Shown: positions 11,701 through 16,888 of the stretch, piece by piece | Position numbering within the stretch: the stretch's first letter is position 1 | Layout: each line of letters opens with the position of its first letter | Assembly (NCBI GenBank): GCA_910586545.1 | Contig: CAJUIQ010000023.1 | Location: 1 to 25,429 of the forward strand | Length of the DNA: 25,429 bases | Direction: 5' to 3' | Source: an uncultured Eubacteriales bacterium | GTDB lineage: Bacteria > Bacillota > Clostridia > Oscillospirales > CAG-272 | Position numbers and translations under genes: made by a program | The notes under the pieces: model-generated | What the model was told of the DNA's origin: nothing | Database searches by the model: none | Seen by the model: the letters and a program-made list of their open reading frames with translations, nothing else

Positions 11701-12339
11701 ATTCTTTGCTATATTTTGAAGCTGATTATCATTTTGTAAAATAAATGGAACATTCTGAAGGATAGAATTTGGGTTATCCCCTGTTTTCTTTCCCTTCTTT
11801 ACATATTCGTCAAAGTCCGCCTCGTCTGCAAAATGGCCCCATTTGTCGTAATACTCTTTTTGTTTTTTTTCAGCCGCCTTTATGGAATCCGCATACGCTT
11901 TTGCAATGTATTCTTTTCGCGCTTCGCCTACAAATCTTGTTCCCTCTTTCTTGATAGACTCCTCAAATGCACTATACGCATCTGCGTATGAATCAAAATC
12001 CTCCAGCATCTGACCATAAGCGTTGGAAAGTGTATTCAGTCGGCTGTTTCCATTTTTCGACCCAGAAAAAGACAAAAAATTATTGTAACGATCAATACTC
12101 TCCCGAACGGAGGAAAGCTCCTGCCTTGTCCGTTCCATGGTTTCCTTATCCTGCCATCCAGAGCGCATCTTGTCCAAAGATTCGTTCAGGCTTCTAAGGC
12201 GTTTTTCAGAAACATCATTCTGCAGCTTATATACATATGCAGATTCAACACGTAGCTTATCCGGATTCAGTTTGCGCTTCTTGCTGATTATCTTATCCGG
12301 ATTCAGCTTTAATTTCCCGCTCTTATTATATGTACTCAT
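2764..12339 (-). CDS. Giant polyvalent virion protein (3191 aa): zincin, MuF-C-like, ADP-ribosyltransferase, duplicated LPD3/PBECR-like domains
   Basis: A single intact frame of 3191 codons, 38% of the window. Order read from the sequence: a Lys-rich N-terminus with a KLNPDK duplication; helical region to about 130; Gly/Ala-rich hydrophobic region at about 330-420; helical region at 540-710; zincin at about 927-1070 with HELTH at 1007-1011 and a downstream EEVVADS (1064-1070) as the likely third ligand; MuF-C-like domain at about 1174-1365; ART-type domain at about 1384-1550 (MYHGTP from 1413, GNYFTS from 1446, FESSQIKS with Glu1529); two tandem LPD3/PBECR-like domains (1557-1772 and 1773-1992); coiled coils at about 1993-2030 and 2130-2215; then a long helical region with hydrophobic stretches near 2690 and 2890-2920. 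Domain names follow the published polyvalent-protein families from memory; no search was run. It is probably packaged and injected with the DNA, filling the role of podovirus ejection proteins. The Shine-Dalgarno site is weak (GGTGAT). Confidence 0.85.
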   Translation of the reverse strand: MSTYNKSGKLKLNPDKIISKKRKLNPDKLRVESAYVYKLQNDVSEKRLRSLNESLDKMRSGWQDKETMERTRQELSSVRESIDRYNNFLSFSGSKNGNSRLNTLSNAYGQMLEDFDSYADAYSAFEESIKKEGTRFVGEARKEYIAKAYADSIKAAEKKQKEYYDKWGHFADEADFDEYVKKGKKTGDNPNSILQNVPFILQNDNQLQNIAKNTGIAEDDFLIDDERNIYNYLLGKYGANKADEYLEDIQDVRNYRAGKDAAEKIQGIDNTFLRALTQAGYSVYAGLDQFTTGTAQTFSDKPLSSNMAYTNEELVQNLDGFAKYAYQAGNSIGNMLPSIAIAAMTGGAAGQLLGAGTMGASAGGNAYGQALAEGYSEEQARAYGVLVGASEGGLQYLLGGIGKLGGKVGLGKVGKIAEKAANIDNALLRVSAKLGLRILDETIEEELQNCLEPAFRTILFDEDYDAPDVEELIETAIVTALSTGALEGGSTVSRDIRETALQNARLDMRYSGQEEAFNTALANVVGQERAAEMLKGEYLPSRKETNAALQMAQSDSNQTNAALREYAGELAAYEAQVRPDSKDTQELQRRINSGDNISGRDIDRIVRQQETRWRKQNEGRSFLHDKEVVGQAAQKRLAELGESYDIPAISAAITKQVAGEKLTAKEIHTIENSEYGMRVASEMDPAHVGTGQYTNAYLDDLEPTQFYSRQAEAFLPANADSEQTAPVNAENLSENASSSGVNPIDQSSDHPEKNGVNMPTLPRNLDVSATGYTTITETGEAAPIQEIASIQDGVMKLRLQDGTEVDARDVSYASADEAMLYETVVNMGTNAATANALIKNYNPADGVSADIYAAGIGEAYKYGFYGISMEEMSQNTFSAGLTSQQGEFAYNMGVSDGRYHVDQKQKQISHDQNQTKTASQGKSQKRGSVYFEKGVQATTQRQKVSVTALEKIADILGIDIYIFASKTDKHGRHVGDNGWYDPKDGSIHIDVHAGIQGKDTILFTASHELTHFIRQGSPAKFKTLADFLFAEYGKKEVSVDALIQEQIKKAQNSGRNISYDTAYEEVVADSCETMLSDGKAVEKLAKLKAKDKGLYNKIKSFIQELAAKIRSVYEGLSPDSMEGRYVAEMKDAVDRLQELFAEGLSDASENHGNIKPQKENAVIEGTTKFQKRNAPNYDYSKPFAQQIKDYMAGKIPKGDTLIIGETPQVFQKLGFNALPMIINTTHVDYALYGTKDVNHSLGQSLLNQLPAALENPAAVITSKTQTNTSLVVLLPVKHRGNTVIAPVYIDGTGFQNGIRIDSNAVTSVFGKNNAVTKLLNDAIRDEKRGNTAVYYYNKKIADPLLQSAGLQLPGGLIPHGGYIHSIREKSSPVKPKLKNVTYSQQFKRWFGDWQKHPGTASKVVNEDGSPMVMYHGTPAANGEFTVFDSSEAVQKGGVGFNALGEGNYFTSTKDRAKQYAKNGGRIIACYLAIKNPYEVNRDIIAQMQADYGNKPNGKQQFTSFLKESGYDGIIMRDKAGNVWLAVAFESSQIKSATDNIGTFDSENNDIRYSMRDYSYDALTAKPDMHVTTLSGYVPKNRADVVFYAKKNAAKLGKFNPKDGSVTVHVNDIDTDVVLATNGLKHSLDRRLETNAPVIMKAGDILQNSIQINEMNPQKAEADSSYVLIGTAQNAKGELYVVRSVVNKFKNELMSMDVLYAMNAKKMESAAQMPRLTGEPAIRTDSTISISELLEYVNTYFPDILPEDVLRHFGHTGRPDGKLGQSALYSMRDYSYDALTAKPDMQVAVINDKLSYHETKTVRKNIVKQAIENAKKVGHTNENGNAVIHVNDIDSDVIISGAGLRHGLDRRLDVNVPVTLDVGKILQNAVRVNDLNPRAESIDETYVLIGMAKSTAGIPYPVSFVVNKHTSELLSFSVLYSMNAKKEPARLIDAGVPANADYLTGSTISIANLLEYVNTYFPDILPEDVLRHFGHTGRPDGKLGQSALYSMRDPQRVAELKEENKALKEENQHLLEDSKWLQELVRLQKRAVKGRVWKNSTVNIAAGILMERTQATGKTQELSALLSDFYEQISAGTQQGWKDVSQAAQPTVDWLMEHMKTDDFAASPQLTRLNVTAEVYDSYWRAATTRLSAESIQKDVNLLKQEHNQRMEAQRDRYRQRMDKLKKEMQEKARESRRKGIEGRSKTAMRAKIKREVSELRRMLLHGTKEKNIKKELQYIMVSLLDLVNMDTVSADRRVAEYNEKIGKETDPEKRAALIKSRDYIQSMGDNVGKGLDVFKAEYAKLKEAEDPELAAMYDGAVETLAGNVRELVGDTPLADMSLEQLRAVHDMFRAARTVVYNTNRLFKAGKEATVSQMQETIAGEIKGNVGVKGSEPNLSGGVKQFIWDDYIPVYAFRRIGSDTFFSKIYEKLQDGQDGADRDLAADKDFLSKTRKKYGWAKWDKDTKQSFASADGAPFSLNLLERMDLYNAAQRPQGRKHLLEGGIVLADKNIAGRNFIKRKKTVDTVYTLDDKIIDGICDTLTKEQKAFAYELQQYLAKVIGPRLNEISMELYGIEMYNEETYWPILTDQQFLDMLDGKDSDNLQARSYSFTNMLNSNANGPLIIGNVMDTWAIHVCDAATYHNLVLPLENFRKLVGKKNSPVRQALQAGFGTGPVAYLDKLYKDMNGGIRRERDSMQGLDKMISMSKKGAVLASASVAIQQPSAIARAFSQINPVYFVTSTPGALNWAQHNKKWNELKQYAPVAQIKEMGHFDMGMGRSTADWLLADNPRGIKEKAFALLTNGSGYRDEILSKMPGLADELTWVHIWEAVKKETAVKRKDLPVGSEEFLQAAGKRFTDVINLTQVYDSTLSRSGHMRNQNPLAKMATAFMAEPTVTANMIMDAAVQAKRVGVAGGIKIFSRTAVPIVASVLFNAVLKSIVTAARDDDEEKTYFEKYIGEVVANFLSDINPITFIPLAKDLVSLFDGYDVERLDMALISDLVRAVQGLESESKSEYEKISDVVGATANLFGVPIKNIYRDVRSMLNVIHSFGGDNETTKAGIEMAIDEATGKNSYTKAERIYTYYSAGETEEVTRMVEDMMQKGIGSGKTEDEARSAVRSSMTTMLKPIYLAAYIAKDEAEMKKIRFLMQETGAYGSVGDIIGSCKKWVKDLEDEGKAGEAIKKVEKTELYKPDVDLTESYQKLLKSLKG
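6364..7023 (-). repeat. Second copy of the tandem domain cassette inside the giant gene
   Basis: This encodes residues 1773-1992. It starts with YSYDALTAKPDM and ends with LLEYVNTYFPDILPEDVLRH and then ALYSMRD, exactly like the copy upstream. Its 3'-terminal part (6364-6487) differs from 7024-7147 at only about two positions, while the central domain is clearly diverged. Confidence 0.9.
7024..7671 (-). repeat. First copy of the tandem domain cassette inside the giant gene
   Basis: This encodes residues 1557-1772. The core has HVNDIDTDVVLATNGLKHSL, equivalent to HVNDIDSDVIISGAGLRHGL in the second copy. A direct repeat of about 50 bp (7631-7684 and 6984-7035), encoding YSYDALTAKPDM and the preceding YSMRD, marks the cassette boundary on both copies. 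Confidence 0.9.
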
Positions 12340-12368
12340 ACCATCACCAGCCCAATGTAATATTTATG

Positions 12369-12397
12369 GAGACGTGAGACTGCAAGTTGCACGCCTC
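12369..12397 (-). other. Intercistronic hairpin before the giant gene
   Basis: Arms 12369-12376 and 12390-12397 pair over 8 bp on the transcribed strand, one pair being G-U, with an inner TGCA/TGCA pairing. The hairpin starts within the stop codon of the upstream gene and has no U-run after it. It may stabilise or punctuate the mRNA before the long giant-gene message. Confidence 0.4.
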
Positions 12398-13728
12398 TAT
12401 CTTCCGCTCCGATATCCGCCGTTCCAATAGGGGTTTTCGCATTCCTCATACATACCTGTCTCCCCATTCCACACCCAAAATTTTGTGATTCCTTTATCGG
12501 TGGTTTTCCACACATTCTGGGGTACTCCATTTATCTCCGTGGTAGTTACTCCAGTAGCTTCCAGCTTCACCCCGCCCACATTATTTGGCTGATACCCGTT
12601 GCTGAATGTACCATTTTTCGCATCTTTTACTGTCTGATCGGGCATCGGTCCATAAGGATTCTGGCCTTTTTGGTATGTATATTCCTTTCCGTCCCTGTAG
12701 AAATGGTACATACCATCATCATCTACATGGCTAAATGTATACCGCTTGAAGTCCTCATCAGAACCACTTCCCGCCTGTGCCGCGGCCAGTTCCATCTCAT
12801 AGTCATACTGCCGCTGCTGCTGTGCAAGGCTTGCGTTGTATTGCCGTTGTTCTTCTGCCAGCTTTGCATTATACTGACGCTGCGCCTCTTCAAATTCACG
12901 CTGCCACTGTTCGTTCGCAATACCGTTTGTATGCTCGGTATAGGCCCTGTCGTACGCATCGCTGTACTGACCATAATCCCAGTTACGCTCATTGTTCAGG
13001 TCGTTTGCAAGAAAGTCCCGATCCGTCTGCCAGTCTGCCACTTTATCCCTGTGCTGGCCATATGCAAAATTCCTGTCGTCCGTATATTTACCATAGTCAT
13101 ACTGACGCTCTGTATCATATCTGCCTGTAAGATAATCCCGCTCCGTGTTATAATCGGCAACATCGTCCCGGTACTTGCCATACTTTGTATCATAATCACT
13201 CTGATACAGGCCGTACTTGTTGTATAAATCTGTAGTATCCTGATTATATTTGTCAAGAGCGAGCCGATAAAGCTCCGGCACCTTGTCATTGAGCTGCTGC
13301 AGGTATCCCTGATATGCCTGCTGACCGACACTCTGCGCATAAGAGTTTCCATATCCTCCTGTAAGTGCGGCAGCCTGACCCATTGTATCCTGCATAGCCA
13401 AATTGCCCAGATTCATGTACTGGTTCTTATATTGCTGATACAGCGCATCCCCATTCAGATCATAGGAAAATTTCTCCCGGTTCAAAATCTGATCCATGAT
13501 GCTGTCCCAGCCGGCCTGCTTATCATAATCAAACTTACCCGGCTTGTTTTGGGTATGATTTTTCAGATTTTCCAGAGCCTGTTTTACAGCATCGCTTTCT
13601 TTGTAGTTCTGGTATGTAAAGTTACCAACTTTGTTCGATAAATGGTTGTTTAAAGCGTTCTGCTTGTCTTTCACAGCCTGGCTTTGCACATAATCCTTAT
13701 AGGAAAACCCAGTATTTTTGTTTGCCAA
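12397..13728 (-). CDS. Tyr/Gln/Asp-rich internal-repeat virion protein, hypothetical
   Basis: A protein of 443 aa, probably starting at a TTG (13728) placed 7 nt after GGGAGG; the frame extends to another TTG at 13743 with no better ribosome site. The N-terminal third includes MQDTMGQAAALTGGYGNSYA and VGQQAYQGYLQQLND, a pattern I associate with conserved Clostridia-phage virion proteins. Residues 185-264 are two tandem 40-residue repeats (RDxVADxxTxRDxL...ERxxDYGxYxD). They are followed by three 11-residue repeats around QRQYNAxLA (about 281-313), which form a long helix. The C-terminus is Trp/Tyr-rich and short. It sits between connector-type genes and the giant protein, so an internal or ejection-associated structural role is inferred. 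No enzyme motif is seen. Confidence 0.7.
   Translation of the reverse strand: MANKNTGFSYKDYVQSQAVKDKQNALNNHLSNKVGNFTYQNYKESDAVKQALENLKNHTQNKPGKFDYDKQAGWDSIMDQILNREKFSYDLNGDALYQQYKNQYMNLGNLAMQDTMGQAAALTGGYGNSYAQSVGQQAYQGYLQQLNDKVPELYRLALDKYNQDTTDLYNKYGLYQSDYDTKYGKYRDDVADYNTERDYLTGRYDTERQYDYGKYTDDRNFAYGQHRDKVADWQTDRDFLANDLNNERNWDYGQYSDAYDRAYTEHTNGIANEQWQREFEEAQRQYNAKLAEEQRQYNASLAQQQRQYDYEMELAAAQAGSGSDEDFKRYTFSHVDDDGMYHFYRDGKEYTYQKGQNPYGPMPDQTVKDAKNGTFSNGYQPNNVGGVKLEATGVTTTEINGVPQNVWKTTDKGITKFWVWNGETGMYEECENPYWNGGYRSGR
12937..13176 (-). repeat. Tandem 40-residue protein repeat (two copies)
   Basis: Copy 1 is 13057-13176 and copy 2 is 12937-13056, each exactly 40 codons. Aligned without gaps they share roughly 18-20 identical residues, including RD.VAD, the T.RD.L core, ER, DYG and AY. 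The spacing implies a regular rod- or hairpin-like structure. Confidence 0.8.
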
Positions 13729-13743
13729 AATGATTCCTCCCAA

Positions 13744-14271
13744 CTATTTAGATTGATATACGCCCGCAATATAGATGTGTCCCGCCTGTGGGGATACAGG
13801 GGATGTAACAGATACCGCAATTGTCCCATCTCCCCGGACAAGGGCACAGCACAGTCCGCAGTCCTCCCTTGCAATGCCGATCGGCTGGGGGCCCGTAGGA
13901 ATGCATCTTGCCGGCAGCTGCGCAATGCTGGTCCATACGCCGTCATCCAATGCAGATGTGGCAGATGCAGTGATACGAATAGAACACAGATGCAGTGTAG
14001 AATAATACCGGCAGTCCTGCGCCTCTATTGTCGCCCCATGTGCAAGAATATCCGTACAGGCAAAGCGTTCATACCTCATGTAACCATATAGCCTGTCATA
14101 AAAAGCAGCTGACAGGTCCTGCTCTGCTGTGTTTTCAACAGCGATGGGATTTAGCTTGTCGAACTCATATTGCAGCTGGCGGGCAAGCTGCAGTAAATAG
14201 CTTTTGATCTGTGCAATCTGCCCCTCCGTAGTTGCCGCATGAATACCCGGAGGATTGATTTGTGCAGCCAT
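13744..14271 (-). CDS. Hypothetical tail/connector protein
   Basis: A 175-aa protein. The N-terminal 60 residues are helical (GQIAQIKSYLLQLARQLQYE); the remainder is beta-rich with several Cys and Pro-Gly turns, ending in a GHIYIAGVYQSK strand. It starts with TGATG, sharing one base with the stop of the upstream hub candidate, which indicates coupled translation and a related role. In Firmicutes phages a helical N-terminus plus beta C-terminal domain is common in small tail-tip or fibre-adaptor proteins, but I do not recognise a named family. No catalytic pattern is visible. Confidence 0.62.
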   Translation of the reverse strand: MAAQINPPGIHAATTEGQIAQIKSYLLQLARQLQYEFDKLNPIAVENTAEQDLSAAFYDRLYGYMRYERFACTDILAHGATIEAQDCRYYSTLHLCSIRITASATSALDDGVWTSIAQLPARCIPTGPQPIGIAREDCGLCCALVRGDGTIAVSVTSPVSPQAGHIYIAGVYQSK

Positions 14272-16085
14272 CAGACATCACTCCCCTGTTCAATAACTTT
14301 TGCAATGGAATAAATCTTCGCATCTCCTTCTCCTATGATACGCAAACGCATGTGATCGCACCGGCGCGGTCGAATCGGTATAGAAAAGCTGCGCAGAGAT
14401 GTTCCTGTGACCGTACAAATATGCTCCCACTCGCCCGCAGAATCGTATTGTATATGAAAGCAAATTTTTGATCCTATAGAAAGAGACATTCGGATAATCA
14501 ATTTAGACAGGTATTTTTTCATAGGATCATCTACCCCGATAATCCCCGTCTGAGCCATCCACTCTACAGGATCCGTATCCTTTGTTCCAGTACCGAACAT
14601 GGTTTTTATTTTGTTTCCAAAAGGGTCAGCTTCGATATAATATATGTCACTTGCACCGGGACAAAAAGCGACTGCATGTATATCATCTTCTTTGTGCCAC
14701 ATGCCCCTGACAGTGTCGTATACAAACAGACGAAACGGGTAATGACGATCAGCCCCAGGATCCCGCATGGAAATATAATACTTGTTTCGATATGCGCAGG
14801 CGACTGCATTGTCGTAAAAGACATCGCCAAGAGACGCTGATATTTCCACAGGGATAGATCCATCAAATGCGCATATTCCGTTTCTGGATTTGTAATAAAG
14901 CACCTCATTTACAATCGCCAGGCTTGCCTCAGATCCCTGCTGCACACCGCGGCATTGATCGGACTGTATCTGAAAATTTGCAGGATAGTCGCCATAAACC
15001 CGATGCATGTGATTTTGCTTAAAAAAAATGGGACGTCCCAGATATGAGATTGCACCGGTAAAAGGGCCGTCTGTACCAACAGAAGCTGTATAGCTGTCTG
15101 TCGATACCCCCATAAAGCAAGTCCAGTTTTTGAAGTCTCCCAGCTTGGATGCATATATTTCATTGATCATAGAGGTATTGTCCTTCGGGTCTGATCCATA
15201 CCGGCATCCCCAAAGCCGGTTTCCTGACTCTATCACAAAATCCATATCGGGAACCTGTCGGCTTATGGTAATCGTATCGGAGATAGCTTTCGGATCACTG
15301 AGAAAACCGGTAATGACTATATAATTATTACCGCACGCCCAAATTACGTGAGAGCCATCCAGCTTACGATATTCGTCATCGGAAAAGGTCTCTTCAGAAC
15401 CCGACACATGAAGCTGCGTTTTGTCAAAGCCTGATATTGTCACCCCGTCATATTGTTTGAACAACTGTTTTAAGGAGTCACAGGATATCTTAATATATGT
15501 AGACGCAATACTGTTCCACATGGCGCTGCTGGCAGAATACTGCTTTAGGGAATAGGGCTTTTTGTTATTGTCCAGCCATATGTCTCCATCAGCAGGATTT
15601 TCCGGCTCATCCGGGCGAGTATAGTTCACAGTGTATCCGTTTCCCTCCCGGTCGCATATATCAAGGCTTACCGACTGTCCGCCTGTTGTAACTGTTCGTT
15701 CCATACTGCCAAAATCCATTGGATTGTGAACATTCACATATTTTTTATCCGGGAATATGAGCACATATACGCCCATAGAGACCAACTGTTTCGGACATGT
15801 GTAAGGATCAGTAGACAATTGTAAAGAAATACACTGATCTCCCACATAAAAGTCTGCACCGTCAACATAACAAAAGTCTTCGTTTATAATGATCCCCTGC
15901 GGGTTTACTGCAGAAGTATAAACGCCTCTCTGCCCCCTTGGAGAGAGTATCGGGTAGGAAGAGGACGTGAGATTTTTCATATCGTAAAACTCACCAGATT
16001 GAATACGCAAATTATGATTATATCCCTGAAAAACGTCAATCATTTCTGTTGTACTTCCAAATTCAGAAAGCGTTGGGTACTGCAT
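14271..16085 (-). CDS. Large beta-rich tail hub / DNA-stabilisation protein candidate
   Basis: A 604-aa protein starting at the ATG at 16085, preceded by GAGGAGG; the open frame continues upstream but without a ribosome site. It is almost entirely beta-strand-like with repeated aromatic/Gly turns (for example YDMKNLTSSSYPILSPRGQR, then later NRLWGCRYGSD, FKQNHMHRVYGDYP and YYKSRNGICAFDG). Such spaced strands suggest a beta-propeller. Its place right after the short connector-like gene matches the P22 gp4-gp10 order, so it may be the hub that closes the portal after packaging. This is inference from context; residue-level homology to gp10 cannot be shown by eye. It ends in a TGATG overlap with the next gene. 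Confidence 0.62.
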   Translation of the reverse strand: MQYPTLSEFGSTTEMIDVFQGYNHNLRIQSGEFYDMKNLTSSSYPILSPRGQRGVYTSAVNPQGIIINEDFCYVDGADFYVGDQCISLQLSTDPYTCPKQLVSMGVYVLIFPDKKYVNVHNPMDFGSMERTVTTGGQSVSLDICDREGNGYTVNYTRPDEPENPADGDIWLDNNKKPYSLKQYSASSAMWNSIASTYIKISCDSLKQLFKQYDGVTISGFDKTQLHVSGSEETFSDDEYRKLDGSHVIWACGNNYIVITGFLSDPKAISDTITISRQVPDMDFVIESGNRLWGCRYGSDPKDNTSMINEIYASKLGDFKNWTCFMGVSTDSYTASVGTDGPFTGAISYLGRPIFFKQNHMHRVYGDYPANFQIQSDQCRGVQQGSEASLAIVNEVLYYKSRNGICAFDGSIPVEISASLGDVFYDNAVACAYRNKYYISMRDPGADRHYPFRLFVYDTVRGMWHKEDDIHAVAFCPGASDIYYIEADPFGNKIKTMFGTGTKDTDPVEWMAQTGIIGVDDPMKKYLSKLIIRMSLSIGSKICFHIQYDSAGEWEHICTVTGTSLRSFSIPIRPRRCDHMRLRIIGEGDAKIYSIAKVIEQGSDV

Positions 16086-16098
16086 ATCACTCCTCCTC

Positions 16099-16470
16099 TC
16101 AAAAAAACTGAAACTTGCCGCATATAGGCATGTGTGTCCTGTTATAATAGTTTGCAAATGCAGAATAGGCCGTGTTGTACATAGTAATGCTGTTGTTATA
16201 CTTACCATACTCTCCATTCGCATAGTCAATGGAGGCTTCCAGCCACTTCAGGTATATATCATCATAGGGAGCAGGAACCAGAAGAAGAGCGGAGGGAGAG
16301 GTATCATCATCATATCCCTCAAAAGACACAGCATCGGCGCCCTCGTGTACATCAATAATTTCCTTTTTAATGATGCCATCCAGATCAGACAGCCATCTTG
16401 TCTTCACGCTCTGCTTATATGTATTTGGTTTCAACGCATCAATCCTGCTGATTGCTTCCAATAAGGTCAA
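16099..16470 (-). CDS. Head-tail connector / adaptor-like protein
   Basis: A 123-aa protein starting at TTG (16470), with GGAGGG 8 nt upstream and no ATG alternative near it. The sequence opens with a helix (LLEAISRIDALKPN), has a central loop containing a Pro/Tyr element (LLLVPAPYDDIYLKWLEA), and ends with a Tyr/Asn-rich helix (SIDYANGEYGKYNNS) and YNRTHMP. These elements recur in short connector-region proteins downstream of N4-gp56-type coat genes. A role docking the tail onto the portal is inferred. The next gene starts 13 nt after its stop. Confidence 0.62.
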   Translation of the reverse strand: MTLLEAISRIDALKPNTYKQSVKTRWLSDLDGIIKKEIIDVHEGADAVSFEGYDDDTSPSALLLVPAPYDDIYLKWLEASIDYANGEYGKYNNSITMYNTAYSAFANYYNRTHMPICGKFQFF

Positions 16471-16491
16471 TGTATTTTCCCTCCATATATA

Positions 16492-16569
16492 AATATGGAA
16501 GGCTTTGGAACATAACGGGTCCGAATCCGGCCCGCTTTATGTCCCCCACGAACCAAAGCCTCCCATATT
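16492..16569 (-). other. Large structured RNA element between head and tail genes
   Basis: Outer arms 16492-16508 and 16553-16569 form a 17-bp helix. The single irregular position is a G-U pair on the minus-strand RNA, but an A-C mismatch if the plus strand were transcribed. An inner helix pairs 16510-16519 with 16531-16542 (6 + 4 bp around a 2-nt bulge), topped by a CCG/CGG mini-stem. There is no U-tract behind it. Confidence 0.6.
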
Positions 16570-16587
16570 GTACAAATGTAATTTTTT

Positions 16588-16839
16588 TTAAGATTTAACG
16601 CTTTCGTCAAAGAGATACGCCTCTTCCAGCATATCCTCCTGATGCTGCAATACTTCTGCGACGCATTCCGGAACCTCTACCTCGACGCCGCGCTGAATAA
16701 GCCAAGACCGATCATTTACAGAAACATATACATCCGCACTGTTCTCCTTCGTCCGCGGTATCTTGACCTTCACCTTTTTCTCTTCCTGAGCCGGCTCTTC
16801 TGCTGCCAAAGCCCGGGTCTCTTTTCCTGTACTTGCCAT
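16588..16839 (-). CDS. Small capsid-linked protein, conserved hypothetical
   Basis: An 83-aa protein. The ATG at 16839 is chosen because AAAGGAGATCTT lies directly before it; an in-frame ATG at 16854 lacks a good site. The first 30 residues are Ala/Glu/Lys-rich and probably disordered. The rest contains DVYVSVNDRSWLIQRGVEVE followed by VPECVAEVL, a pattern I recall as conserved in small proteins directly after the coat gene of many Firmicutes phages. It could be a head decoration or head-completion protein, but the sequence gives no direct functional motif. It is flanked by hairpins on both sides (16864-16882 and 16492-16569), so its message may be separately stabilised. Confidence 0.65.
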   Translation of the reverse strand: MASTGKETRALAAEEPAQEEKKVKVKIPRTKENSADVYVSVNDRSWLIQRGVEVEVPECVAEVLQHQEDMLEEAYLFDESVKS

Positions 16840-16863
16840 AAGATCTCCTTTCATCTATAAGAA

Positions 16864-16882
16864 GGGGAGGCATATCCTCCCC
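16864..16882 (-). terminator. Hairpin directly after the major capsid gene
   Basis: GGGGAGG and CCTCCCC arms (7 bp, all G-C except one) enclose a 5-nt loop, 6 nt after the coat stop. The following bases TTCTTAT are only moderately U-rich, so partial termination is more likely than full termination. It may lower downstream expression relative to the coat protein. Confidence 0.5.
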
Positions 16883-16888
16883 GGTCCA

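Noticed and set aside
12723..13352. Alternative minus-strand frames within the repeat protein
   Set aside because: These arise from the repetitive codon pattern of the real frame; they are Met/Arg/Ser-rich and have no start context.
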